From: Prevotella sp. DNF00663
GTDB lineage: Bacteria; Bacteroidota; Bacteroidia; Bacteroidales; Bacteroidaceae
Reading direction: 5' to 3'
DNA length: 64,000 nt
Assembly (NCBI RefSeq): GCF_001553265.1
Contig: NZ_KQ960610.1
Location: 1 to 64,000, forward strand
Shown here: positions 1 through 9,917 of the stretch, piece after piece
Layout of the letters: each line of letters opens with the position of its first letter
Position numbering within the stretch: the first letter of the stretch is position 1
Notes under the pieces: generated by a model
The model's input: only the letters and a program-made list of their open reading frames with translations
What the model was told of the DNA's origin: nothing
Databases searched by the model: none
Program-made: the position numbers and the translations under genes

Positions 1-383
1 AAAGAGAGTATATCAATTTTGACACACCCTCAAGGATTTATAGGCTATTTAAGTTTTACCAGACAGCAATAGTTCCGGAAGGCTTTTTCGCTGAATATAT
101 GGCAGCTAATCAATGGGTTGCAGTGCCACTCAGCGTCATATTGGCTGTCCCCATGTATGCTAATGCCGCAGGAATTGTACCTGTCATTCAAGTGCTTGTG
201 GCTAAAGGTATTCCCATGGGTACAGCCTTGGCGTTCATGATGGCAGTAATAGGACTTTCGTTACCGGAAGCTACACTGTTGAAAAAAGTCATGACGTGGC
301 GACTCATTGGTATTTATTTTGGGACAGTCACACTTTTTATCGTGATACTAGGCTACTTCTACAACTTTATATTTAGTCTGTAG
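1..383 (+). CDS. YraQ/DUF318-type permease, C-terminal fragment
   Basis: The frame is open from the left edge to a TAG stop. The last ~100 residues resemble the C-terminal half of YraQ/DUF318-type integral membrane permeases: VPEGFF, then a hydrophobic run with PMYANAAGIVPV, then ALAFMMAVIGLSLPEA and a final membrane span. Family members are inner-membrane proteins of uncertain substrate, some linked to arsenic or metalloid export. The residues encoded before VPEGFF (roughly the first 70 bases) are polar, whereas the family normally has a membrane span there, so the gene may be damaged or frameshifted near the window edge. An ATG at 99 exists but would start inside the domain. The family call is fairly firm; integrity cannot be judged. 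Confidence 0.65.
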   Translation, partial: REYINFDTPSRIYRLFKFYQTAIVPEGFFAEYMAANQWVAVPLSVILAVPMYANAAGIVPVIQVLVAKGIPMGTALAFMMAVIGLSLPEATLLKKVMTWRLIGIYFGTVTLFIVILGYFYNFIFSL

Positions 384-410
384 AAAAAGAACATTCCATT
401 CTTCTCATCT

Positions 411-2717
411 TTATTCCACTATCACCTCGTCGAAGAAGAAACGGGATTTTTGGCCGGGACGGACGTGGGATGGGGGACAAATACCAGCTCCACGCACTTG
501 TATCTTGACATATCGAGCCTTTGATTGGAAGGCGAAAGAAAGGTCTTCACGGAAAGTTCCATCGGCAAACAAGTCGGCTTCATCGCACTGGTAGGTTGCT
601 ATGGGACGGAACTTTCGCCCATCCTTAGATGCCAAAACGTCTATTTGAGCCGGCCGATGTACGGCTACTCCATAGTTATTGATACATCCTAGACGGATGT
701 ATTTAATGGGTTGGATGCGTTGTAGGTCGATGATGAATGATGCGCTATCGGTATTATTCCACGAGCACCACTCTGAATCGGTGCACTTCATGGTACCTCG
801 TACCCCGTTGGTCAATGTGTAGGGTAGGGTGGCGCCCATAGTTTTGATGGGGCAAGCTGTGGCTTTGTTCCAATGAATGGGGAATGACAAGGTCTCACCT
901 TCCTGATGGTTATCGCGGAAAGTGGCAGCCTGAATGGTGACATCGGTAGACACTTCGAGTGGTGAGGTGTATAGGGGAGAGGTCGGGCTAGGTGGTGTGC
1001 CATCGAGAGTGTACCGTATTTGCACGTCGGGACGGATACAGTCGAGTGCCACTTGTAGTTTCCCATTGTGCGGGACGACCGATTCTTGAATGTTAAACAT
1101 CGAACGTGCCGGTACGATACCCATGTTTCCGAGTTGTTCGCAGTAGTTGTCGGTGGCTTTCAAGAATCGATTCCAATCTTTATGTACGGGCATAGTCCAC
1201 GCTGTTTCGGCCAAGGCTAGCATGCGAGGGAAGAGCAGATAGTCGACATCGGCAGTGGTCTGGCAGAATTCTGTCCACAAAGAGCCTTGTATACCAAGTA
1301 GTTGTTGTGTGATGGCGGACGTCCAATCGCGTTGTACGGGTTCGTAGTCGTACACATCTTTCAGCGTGTTGTTGCCGAAATAGGTAATCGGTTCAAAGCG
1401 TTGGGGACCCTGATAGCGGATGAGATAGAGTTTTTGAGCCGGTGTCATAACGATGGGATGTCCCTGTCGGGCAGCTTTTAGAGCGGCTTGTCCCATTCCT
1501 CGCCAACCGAAGATGACAGCCCCTTCGGGTAGTGTTTGGCTGTTAGTCAGTTCGTCCCAGCCTATCACTTTGCGCCCTTTGCTGCGTATATATTGTGCTA
1601 ATTGTGACATGAAATAGCCCTGTAGGTCTTCTTCGTTGGTTATATGTTCGTGCTTCATGCGTGCTTGACAGCGCGGACAACGTTTCCAATAAGTTTTGTC
1701 GGCCTCGTCGCCACCGATGTGAATGTAATGCGAGGGGAACAACTCCATCACCTCATCGAGTACGTTGTGGAGGAAAGAATATACGCTGTCGTTACCTGCA
1801 CAGAATATAATCTTGGCACGAGCAACACCCAGTCCGGGTAGTACACCGGTGGGTTGGTCAACTACCGGACACTTCAATGCCGGGTAAGCGGCCAATGCAG
1901 CGTTGCTATGGGCAGGTAGGTCGATTTCGGGAATCACCTCTATTTGCCGAGCAGCAGCGTAGGATACAATCTCTCGAATGTCGGTTTGAGTGTAGAATCC
2001 CTTCTCATAAACCGGTTCACCGGGCTCCGGATTGCGTCGTTCGGGGAAGAGTTTGCCCGGCCTAACCACGCGTTTAGAGCCTACAGACGTGAGCCGTGGA
2101 TAACGTTTTATTTCAATACGCCACCCATTGTCGTCTGTCAAATGCAGGTGAAGTCGGTTGAGTTTAAGCATCGACATGCAGTCGATGATTTGTAGAAGAT
2201 GGTCTTTGGGAGTGAAAAAACGTGCAACATCAATCATTACACCACGATAGCCAAAGCGTGGCGAGTCTTTGATGGTAACAGCAGGTACGCACCATGGTGA
2301 TTGCGTAGGCATGAGTTGGCGAAGCGATTGTATCGCATAGAAGACTCCACTATTACCAGCCGAGCGGATTGTGATATGTTTGGTATCGACGTCAAGGATA
2401 TAACTTTCGTCCGCTAGACTGCTATCTGTGATGATGCGTATGTCGGCTTGGTCGGTCGATACCATCTTGGGTGTAAAGCCAAAATCTCGCCGTAACGCGT
2501 CGACGAATAGCTGTATGACGGGCTGTTGCGATGGGTGAGCCACGCCAATCGTGGTAGATGGGGAGAACAGGAAAGTACCTTCGCCAACTTGAATCTCTTG
2601 TGGTTGAGGGATAAGATGGATGGTCGGTGATGGCTGTGCAGCTTTCAAGGGCATGCAACTCCATGCCAAGCTAACTAGAAAAATGCGTATACTCATGGAT
2701 AAAAACGTTTCTCTCAT
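411..2717 (-). CDS. Secreted beta-N-acetylhexosaminidase (GH20)
   Basis: Exo-acting hexosaminidase that removes terminal GlcNAc/GalNAc from glycans, peptidoglycan fragments or chitooligosaccharides in the periplasm or at the surface. A signal peptide (core IFLVSLAWSCMPLKAA) is followed by a GH20 N-terminal domain, then the catalytic barrel with HLHLTDDNGWR and IHIGGDEADK; the catalytic Asp-Glu pair is near residues 337-338. The C-terminal part has a chitobiase-like segment and an F5/8 (CBM32-like) sugar-binding domain. The frame stays open further upstream to 2798, but the promoter at 2754-2784 places the transcript start near 2747, so I choose ATG 2717; ATG 2696 is also possible. It is divergent from the helicase gene. 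About 768 residues, normal for Bacteroidetes GH20 enzymes. Confidence 0.93.
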   Translation of the reverse strand: MRETFLSMSIRIFLVSLAWSCMPLKAAQPSPTIHLIPQPQEIQVGEGTFLFSPSTTIGVAHPSQQPVIQLFVDALRRDFGFTPKMVSTDQADIRIITDSSLADESYILDVDTKHITIRSAGNSGVFYAIQSLRQLMPTQSPWCVPAVTIKDSPRFGYRGVMIDVARFFTPKDHLLQIIDCMSMLKLNRLHLHLTDDNGWRIEIKRYPRLTSVGSKRVVRPGKLFPERRNPEPGEPVYEKGFYTQTDIREIVSYAAARQIEVIPEIDLPAHSNAALAAYPALKCPVVDQPTGVLPGLGVARAKIIFCAGNDSVYSFLHNVLDEVMELFPSHYIHIGGDEADKTYWKRCPRCQARMKHEHITNEEDLQGYFMSQLAQYIRSKGRKVIGWDELTNSQTLPEGAVIFGWRGMGQAALKAARQGHPIVMTPAQKLYLIRYQGPQRFEPITYFGNNTLKDVYDYEPVQRDWTSAITQQLLGIQGSLWTEFCQTTADVDYLLFPRMLALAETAWTMPVHKDWNRFLKATDNYCEQLGNMGIVPARSMFNIQESVVPHNGKLQVALDCIRPDVQIRYTLDGTPPSPTSPLYTSPLEVSTDVTIQAATFRDNHQEGETLSFPIHWNKATACPIKTMGATLPYTLTNGVRGTMKCTDSEWCSWNNTDSASFIIDLQRIQPIKYIRLGCINNYGVAVHRPAQIDVLASKDGRKFRPIATYQCDEADLFADGTFREDLSFAFQSKARYVKIQVRGAGICPPSHVRPGQKSRFFFDEVIVE

Positions 2718-2753
2718 TAGGTTATAACGGGATTGAATGATATTGTATAGATG

Positions 2754-2784
2754 CAAAATTACGAAATAAAATAGATACCGACAA
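2754..2784 (-). promoter_or_regulatory. Promoter of the GH20 gene
   Basis: On the minus strand TAATTTTG (2754-2761) fits the Bacteroidetes -7 element TAnnTTTG, with TTG (2782-2784) 20 nt upstream. The predicted transcript start near 2747 rules out the upstream start codon at 2798. Confidence 0.7.
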
Positions 2785-2818
2785 CGTAACTTTCTCAAAA
2801 AAAGCGATGACGACAGGC

Positions 2819-2849
2819 TTTGTTGTTAGCATATTTATTGCTATTTTTG
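2819..2849 (+). promoter_or_regulatory. Promoter of the helicase gene, almost leaderless
   Basis: TTTG (2819-2822), exactly 19 nt, then TATTTTTG (2842-2849). The transcript would begin about 4-7 nt later, and the best start codon is ATG 2859, so the leader is only a few bases long. Confidence 0.75.
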
Positions 2850-2858
2850 CATGCAGCT

Positions 2859-4730
2859 ATGAGTGAAACGTCGACCATACAAAGTCTTAAACAGCAACGA
2901 TTGTTGCTGGAGTTGGAATACCACACAGAGAAAGAAGCCTTTCGGAAGCAAACCGAAACGATGGGATTGCAACGAAAGGTGAAGCGTGGCGATGCTTGGT
3001 ATCCGCTGAGAGTGGGCAAAAGCTACTATAATTCGCTGAACCAACTGTCGCTGGAAGTGTTTCGTACGACCGATGAGGAGATAGAATGTAACTTCGAGTA
3101 TGGCCGACCGGTGGTATTCTTTCGCGTCGATGGTGAGAGCGGACGCATACATTATTTCCCTTTTACTGGTTCGGTGGGCTATGTAGAAGGTGAGCGCATG
3201 GTTGTCACTGTGCCCGACTCGGCTTGCTTGTCGGATGTGCAGGCCTGTACATCTATGGTGGGTGTGCAGCTATTTTTCGACGAAACAAGTTACCGACTGA
3301 TGTTTGAAGCACTTGACAAGGTGACCCGTGCCGATGGAAACCGATTGGCCTATCTGCGCGATTTGTTCTATTCGCATCGCCTAGCCGAACGATTTACTTT
3401 TGCAGCCACGCGTTTCCCATGGCTCAACGCTACGCAGGAGAAGGCCGTGAACGAGGTGTTGTGGGCTAAAGATGTGGCGGTGGTGCATGGTCCACCGGGC
3501 ACAGGGAAGACTACCACATTGGTAGAAGCCATCAACGAAACGCTGATGCGCGAGAGTCAGGTGCTCGTTTGTGCACAGAGCAATATGGCCGTAGACTGGA
3601 TTTCGGAGAAGTTGGTAGACCGTGGTATTAATGTGCTGCGTATCGGTAATCCATCGCGTGTGAATGATAAGATGTTGTCGTTTACCTATGAGAGACGCTT
3701 CGAGTCGCATCCGGATTATCCCCAGCTGTGGGCTATACGGAAAGCTATACGTGAGTTGAGAGGCCAACGGCGTGGCCGAGACGACCGTTACCATCAGAAA
3801 TTGGAACGTTTGAAGAGTCGAGCAGCGGAACTTGAGATACGCATCAATGCCCAACTATTTGGCGAAGCTCGTGTTGTTGTATCTACATTAACGGGTGCAG
3901 CGAACCGTTTACTCGACCGTCAGAAGTTCGGAACGCTCTTCATCGACGAGGCAGCGCAGGCTCTTGAAGCTGCTTGTTGGATAGCTATTCGTAAGGCAAC
4001 ACGTGTCATCTTGGCTGGCGACCATTGTCAATTGCCGCCTACCATCAAGAGTATTGCGGCGTTGAAAGCCGGACTAGGTAAGACGCTCATGGAACGAATT
4101 GTGGAAAACAAGCCCGAAGTGGTGACGCTACTCAAGGTGCAATACCGTATGAACGAGCAGATAATGCGTTTTTCGAGCGACTGGTTTTATGGCGGACAGG
4201 TAGAGAGTGCGCCGCAAATCAAGTTCCGTGGCATTCTGGATTATGATAATCCTATTGAGTGGGAGCGTACGGAAGTGACGACAGGAGAGACTTTCGTGGG
4301 AGAGAGTTTCGGCCGAATTAACAAGGAGGAGGCTGAATTGACGTTGCAAAAACTGGAGGCTTATTATCATAAGATAGGTAAGGAGCGCGTGTTGGAAGAG
4401 CGTATCGACGTGGGGATTATTTCTCCCTATCGTGCCCAAGTGCAATATTTGCGACGCCTCATCGGTAAGCGCGAATTCTTCAAATCCTATCGACATCTCA
4501 TCTCGGTAAACACCGTTGACGGATTCCAAGGGCAGGAACGCGATGTGATTCTGATTTCGTTGGTGCGCAGTAACGATGAAGGGCAGATAGGATTTCTCAA
4601 TGATTTGCGACGAATGAACGTGGCTATCACGCGTGCCCGAATGAAACTCATCATCCTAGGTGACGTAGATACGCTCACCAAGCATCCTTTTTATAAAAAG
4701 CTATACGAAAGTATTCAAAACGAATCATAA
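2859..4730 (+). CDS. Superfamily 1 DNA/RNA helicase (UPF1/DNA2/IGHMBP2-like)
   Basis: ATP-dependent helicase of the UPF1/DNA2 group, 623 residues, cytoplasmic. The helicase motifs occur in order: Walker A HGPPGTGKTTT (near residue 210), motif II FIDEAAQALE (near 360), motif III GDHCQLPPT, QYRMN, VDGFQGQERD (near 550) and MNVAITRAR at the end. An N-terminal segment of about 180 residues with a helical start precedes the motor, as in IGHMBP2-like bacterial proteins. ATG 2859 is preferred over the upstream 2820 because the -7 promoter element lies at 2842-2849. The small unknown gene at 4733 follows after 2 bases and is probably co-transcribed. The physiological substrate cannot be told from sequence. 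Confidence 0.92.
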   Translation: MSETSTIQSLKQQRLLLELEYHTEKEAFRKQTETMGLQRKVKRGDAWYPLRVGKSYYNSLNQLSLEVFRTTDEEIECNFEYGRPVVFFRVDGESGRIHYFPFTGSVGYVEGERMVVTVPDSACLSDVQACTSMVGVQLFFDETSYRLMFEALDKVTRADGNRLAYLRDLFYSHRLAERFTFAATRFPWLNATQEKAVNEVLWAKDVAVVHGPPGTGKTTTLVEAINETLMRESQVLVCAQSNMAVDWISEKLVDRGINVLRIGNPSRVNDKMLSFTYERRFESHPDYPQLWAIRKAIRELRGQRRGRDDRYHQKLERLKSRAAELEIRINAQLFGEARVVVSTLTGAANRLLDRQKFGTLFIDEAAQALEAACWIAIRKATRVILAGDHCQLPPTIKSIAALKAGLGKTLMERIVENKPEVVTLLKVQYRMNEQIMRFSSDWFYGGQVESAPQIKFRGILDYDNPIEWERTEVTTGETFVGESFGRINKEEAELTLQKLEAYYHKIGKERVLEERIDVGIISPYRAQVQYLRRLIGKREFFKSYRHLISVNTVDGFQGQERDVILISLVRSNDEGQIGFLNDLRRMNVAITRARMKLIILGDVDTLTKHPFYKKLYESIQNES

Positions 4731-4732
4731 CG

Positions 4733-5134
4733 ATGTTACAACGCGACTACTACCTCAGACTCATACAAGAGTTTATGGCTGCACTGGCCAAAGTACTGGA
4801 AAAGAAAGAGTTTACGGCTCGAAAAGAAGAACTGCATAAACTATATGAGCAGTATGTAGGGCCTTATGCGTTTTACGGTACGGCCACTATTGACGAAGTG
4901 ATGCAGGCACTTGAGGGTGAAACCCCGGAAAAACGCATCATGAAACTCGAAATGTTATCAGAGTTATACTACCATGAAGGTTGTATAGAAACCGGACCGA
5001 CACGTGACATCCTGCTCTCTAAAGCCTTCTCGCTCTTGGATTATTTAGAAGCCAATAGCGGTACCTACTCCATGGAACGACATGCCCGCATAGCAGAACT
5101 ACAACGGGAATACGGGAAGAAAGAGGGGGAGTAG
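4733..5134 (+). CDS. Small hypothetical protein downstream of the helicase
   Basis: I do not recognise this 133-residue protein. It is soluble, rich in Glu, Lys and Tyr, predicted mostly helical (LRLIQEFMAALAKVLEKKEF at the N-terminus), has no signal peptide or membrane span, and ends in a charged tail. The start lies 2 bases after the helicase stop, which implies translational coupling and a possible functional link with the helicase. It converges on the hydrolase gene at 5157 with 22 bases between the stops. Confidence 0.75.
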   Translation: MLQRDYYLRLIQEFMAALAKVLEKKEFTARKEELHKLYEQYVGPYAFYGTATIDEVMQALEGETPEKRIMKLEMLSELYYHEGCIETGPTRDILLSKAFSLLDYLEANSGTYSMERHARIAELQREYGKKEGE

Positions 5135-5156
5135 ATCAGCAAAAATAGGCTTACTG

Positions 5157-6107
5157 TTATTCCATATATTTTCCAACGAATCGTTTTACGATCTCGGTAT
5201 ACTTTTGACGATGGTCGGTATAGCTCATGGCATGAGCCGAGTGGGGGAAGAGGGCGAGTTGTTTGGGCTGCGGTTTGCCCGTATAGAGCGGGTAAACCAT
5301 ACGGGTGGGTACGTAGGTATCGGTCGTGCCATGGATAAAGAGCATCGGTTTGTTGCATTTTGCAACTTGCTTTAATGCTGAAGCTTCAGCAAAAGACCAA
5401 CCGTAACGCAGCTTGCAAAGTGCACTCGTGGTGTACATCAAAGGGAATGAGGGGAGGCTGAATTGGTTTGAAAGTTCCCCTCTAAACTCATCCCACACGT
5501 CGGTATAGCCACAATCTTCTATGAAACAGCGAATGTAAGACGGGGTGTTTTCACCTGATAACATCATCACTGTGGCTGCTCCCATGGATATACCATGAAG
5601 CACTTGCTTCGTTCCGACGAACAGCGAATCGGCAAACGCTGACCAGCGCAAGACATCTTTGCGGTCTTCCCATCCCATTTGTATATGGTCGCCATCGCTT
5701 AGGCCGTGTCCATAGAGGTCGGGCAACAGCACGTTATATCCCATTCGGGCGTAGATATAGGCTATATGCAGCATCTTCACGGCACTGTCTTTATACCCAT
5801 GGATGAGCAAGGCTGTGAGTGGGGTACGGCTCGGTGCATAGGCATAGTAGACGTGCATACGCTCACCATTCACCTTATATATAATGGTGTCGTGTAGTGC
5901 ATGAATATGCAGCAGGCTGTCTATCCACGGTTTAATTTCGGGATTTGCAGCTACCACTTCCTGTAATTGTGTCTTCACATATGTTTCCCGGTTGTCTCTA
6001 GGAGACAGGGAGAACGAGAGCATGTAGCACGATGCGGCTGTGATGATGATGATTAGGGTTCCCAAAAGGATGCCCAGCCATCGGCCGATATACGATTTCT
6101 GTTTCAT
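5157..6107 (-). CDS. Membrane-anchored alpha/beta hydrolase
   Basis: Serine hydrolase of the alpha/beta fold, about 316 residues, with an N-terminal membrane anchor (IGRWLGILLGTLIIIITAAS) placing the catalytic domain outside the cytoplasm. The oxyanion segment HGYKDSA, nucleophile elbow HGISMGAA and the late histidine in PHSAHAMS mark the catalytic machinery; FIHGTTDTYVP carries the probable acidic residue. Similar proteins are annotated as alpha/beta hydrolases of unknown substrate. ATG 6107 is preferred; the alternative start at 6134 falls inside the enolase terminator hairpin (6117-6152), although an AAAGGA stands before it, so the start is not certain. Confidence 0.88.
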   Translation of the reverse strand: MKQKSYIGRWLGILLGTLIIIITAASCYMLSFSLSPRDNRETYVKTQLQEVVAANPEIKPWIDSLLHIHALHDTIIYKVNGERMHVYYAYAPSRTPLTALLIHGYKDSAVKMLHIAYIYARMGYNVLLPDLYGHGLSDGDHIQMGWEDRKDVLRWSAFADSLFVGTKQVLHGISMGAATVMMLSGENTPSYIRCFIEDCGYTDVWDEFRGELSNQFSLPSFPLMYTTSALCKLRYGWSFAEASALKQVAKCNKPMLFIHGTTDTYVPTRMVYPLYTGKPQPKQLALFPHSAHAMSYTDHRQKYTEIVKRFVGKYME

Positions 6108-6116
6108 AAGTAAACG

Positions 6117-6152
6117 AAAAAAGGATAGCTTCATGGTATGAAACTATCCTTT
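6117..6152 (-). terminator. Intrinsic terminator of eno
   Basis: A 15 bp stem with one mismatch (6120-6134 with 6138-6152) and a 3-base loop, followed on the minus strand by a run of six T. It lies about 55 bases past the eno stop. Confidence 0.8.
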
Positions 6153-6169
6153 ATTTATTAGAGCTCAAT

Positions 6170-6205
6170 ACCTTCTCTCTTTGGCGAGGGAGGCGTAGGG
6201 CTGTT
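6170..6205 (-). repeat. Copy of the CTCCCC/GGGGAG hairpin repeat after eno
   Basis: Degenerate copy of the dispersed palindromic repeat (CTCTCTTTGGCGAGGGAGG core), placed directly after the eno stop codon. Other copies are at about 24563, 26018, 35219, 36076, 48002, 48149, 59965, 60098 and 60361. Confidence 0.6.
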
Positions 6206-7627
<1,422 letters not shown>

Positions 7628-7678
7628 TTATATAAATTAACGCATGCGCGAGATTGATACAGTGCGTATACTGCTTTC

Positions 7679-9823
7679 TTAGCGTCTTCTGTTTTTACTG
7701 ATGCTCTCTTTCAACAGTTCTGCGGCCACTTTCGAGATGTTGTATAAGATGACCATGTTGTGGTTGTCGGTGGTGGAGAGTTGCTTGACGAAAGCGGTAT
7801 TCCAAGCCTTTACCTCATCTATTGTGACGGGATGGTCGGTCTTTATCGGAGTGGGAGAGAAGTTATGCTGCACTTGTTCTATCACGCGAGTGATGTATCG
7901 ACATGTCTCAATATCCTCTGCTGTGAGTGGTTTGCTGTAATAATGCGCCCCAAGAGCCGATACATACGACAGCAAAGAGTGGTGCATATAGGTCAGTGCA
8001 TAGGCCTCTCGCTGTAACTTCCGCTTCTTCTTGGGTTCGGCATGCATACCCTTCCAAGCCTTTGCCAAGGCGTTATCAGCCTGATGAGCGGTGCGTCTGT
8101 TGTGATAATAAGCGGCTCCTCGCACATCGTTCTCGTAGATGGTGTTGAAATAGCGTAGCGTCTTGGTGATGGCATCAGTCATCAATTGCTGTAGATGGCG
8201 ATATTGCCAATCGGGCCAAATATACCTTACGGCCAAGAAAGCCATGATAGAACCGAGCAGCGTATCGAGCAGTCGGTAGGTCATGACGGCTATACCGGTG
8301 CCAGTCTGTAGGTTGAATGCGGCAATCACGAACATGGTAATGAAGACCACGGCATACGTGTAGCGCTTGCGAACCCAATAGAAGAACGTGAATATAGAGA
8401 ATAATAAAAGTACGATTTGACCAGCTACGGTGGGTAACAAATGAGCCCAAATGACGCCTAAGGCTACTCCGACAAAGGTTCCGAAGATACGTTCGAAGAG
8501 GCGTTGGCGCGTAGCTACGTAACTTTGTTGGCACACAAAGAGAATCGTCAGTACCACCCATGCGCCTTTGTTCATGTGGAAAGCCTCGACAAGGGCGTAT
8601 CCCGCCACTAGGCAAATAGACAGTCGCACGGCATGGCGGAATCGCGGATGGTTCTCGTTGAAGAGAGCCCGAAGTCGTTGTTTCAGTGATGCCGGCTTGT
8701 ATTGTAGTGTTTCTACGGGTACAGGCTCGCTGTGATGGCTGTCGTCGGCGTGTTCCAAGAGCAGCGAAATGCGCGACAGGTTGGAATAAAGCATGGACAG
8801 TGCGGCGTATTCGGGGTCGTCGGTACTCTCCTCCAATTGGTGTCCTACCACCTCTTTCGTCCATCGTAAGTCGGCCGGTAAGGCAAATCTTTCGCCCATA
8901 ATAATCGTGTCGGCATAGTGCCGAATAGCTTCCGACAAGCAATAAAGATATTGCCCGAGTCCTTCGAGTAACAAAGGGTGTTTGCAACGACGGCTCAACA
9001 CATCGTAACGTTGATGGGTTGAGGCTGCACGCTCGTGCAGTTGTTGCAACAATATCCATTGATGGTAAAGTGGAGCGAGCCCCTCTGTGCTTTTTCCACC
9101 AAGTACATCGAGGCACGAATAAATCACGTCTTTGCAGCTATCTATGCCGCGTCCCACGGCAATATTGCGCTCGGCCAGTTGTGTGCGCCCCGCTTTATAC
9201 TCGTCTTTCGTACATGGGAAGAGTTCGGCTTTTACGCTTAGATAGTCGGCTAAATGCCCATAAGCCACGACCAACTGCTCTTTCAGCAATCGATAAGGAC
9301 GTAGCGAAAGTAGCAAGAGAGAGATGCTGCCGTACATCAAACCGCCAAGTGGCAGCAGAATGGGTTGATAGTACCACGGTTTAATGCCCGCGCCGAGCAT
9401 GGCATAGACCGACACGAGTAGCGCACCAAAGGTCACCCCTTGATACCGAGTACTTAGTCCGCCGAGTAGAATCAGTATGAACGACGTGGCTCCCAAGCCG
9501 ATACCAAACAGCCACGGATAGTCTTTCAGCAGTTCGACGCTTGTACTTACAATCACGAAACTCACGATGGTAACGGCTAAACTGCGCATGCGGCCGAGTG
9601 GATGGTCGTCGTTTTCGGCTAAGGCAGCGCCTACTGCCCCTAGTGCCAACGTACATCCTACGAACGGTTCGCCAAATAAACAGCATGGTATCAACATCAA
9701 GGCGATAGCCAATGTCACCTTGAGAGCCCACAAATTGTCGGGATGTGTCCAGAAACAATCTATCCAAATCCGTCGTAATTGCCGTATGAAGGCGTTGTAT
9801 GTCTTTGCTAATAATTTGTTCAT
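7679..9823 (-). CDS. FUSC-family (YccS/YhfK-like) inner-membrane protein
   Basis: Large inner-membrane protein of about 714 residues with two hydrophobic blocks. The first (residues ~30-170, starting WALKVTLAIALMLIPCCL) and the second (~380-520, with AVRLSICLVAGYALVEAF and GTFVGVALGVIWAHLLP) each hold several spans; long soluble segments lie between and after them. This is the YccS/YhfK layout of the FUSC superfamily, which includes aromatic acid and fusaric acid efflux proteins; the substrate here is unknown. ATG 9823 is chosen because the -7 promoter element at 9833-9840 sits only 10 bases upstream, excluding the longer frame to 9940. Stop codon is just past the eno promoter region. Confidence 0.88.
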   Translation of the reverse strand: MNKLLAKTYNAFIRQLRRIWIDCFWTHPDNLWALKVTLAIALMLIPCCLFGEPFVGCTLALGAVGAALAENDDHPLGRMRSLAVTIVSFVIVSTSVELLKDYPWLFGIGLGATSFILILLGGLSTRYQGVTFGALLVSVYAMLGAGIKPWYYQPILLPLGGLMYGSISLLLLSLRPYRLLKEQLVVAYGHLADYLSVKAELFPCTKDEYKAGRTQLAERNIAVGRGIDSCKDVIYSCLDVLGGKSTEGLAPLYHQWILLQQLHERAASTHQRYDVLSRRCKHPLLLEGLGQYLYCLSEAIRHYADTIIMGERFALPADLRWTKEVVGHQLEESTDDPEYAALSMLYSNLSRISLLLEHADDSHHSEPVPVETLQYKPASLKQRLRALFNENHPRFRHAVRLSICLVAGYALVEAFHMNKGAWVVLTILFVCQQSYVATRQRLFERIFGTFVGVALGVIWAHLLPTVAGQIVLLLFSIFTFFYWVRKRYTYAVVFITMFVIAAFNLQTGTGIAVMTYRLLDTLLGSIMAFLAVRYIWPDWQYRHLQQLMTDAITKTLRYFNTIYENDVRGAAYYHNRRTAHQADNALAKAWKGMHAEPKKKRKLQREAYALTYMHHSLLSYVSALGAHYYSKPLTAEDIETCRYITRVIEQVQHNFSPTPIKTDHPVTIDEVKAWNTAFVKQLSTTDNHNMVILYNISKVAAELLKESISKNRRR

Positions 9824-9832
9824 ACTTGTCTG

Positions 9833-9840
9833 CAAAGGTA
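9833..9840 (-). promoter_or_regulatory. Promoter -7 element of the FUSC gene, near-leaderless
   Basis: TACCTTTG on the minus strand ends 9 bases before ATG 9823, so the transcript would begin within a few bases of the start codon. No good -33 element was seen. Confidence 0.5.
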
Positions 9841-9864
9841 GTGATTTTCCACGGATTAGGACAT

Positions 9865-9900
9865 AAAAAATGACGTCTGAACGATAAAATCGTTCAGACG
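9865..9900 (-). terminator. Intrinsic terminator of the MetE-like gene
   Basis: Perfect 12 bp stem (CGTCTGAACGAT with ATCGTTCAGACG, 9874-9885 and 9889-9900), loop AAA, then on the minus strand CAT followed by six T. Located 18 bases after the stop at 9918. Confidence 0.9.
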
Positions 9901-9917
9901 CCAACTCACAACAATTA

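Noticed and set aside
8175..9116. 313-codon open frame in another frame within the FUSC gene
   Set aside because: Arg/Ser/His-rich translation with no domain; typical shadow of a G+C-rich coding region.
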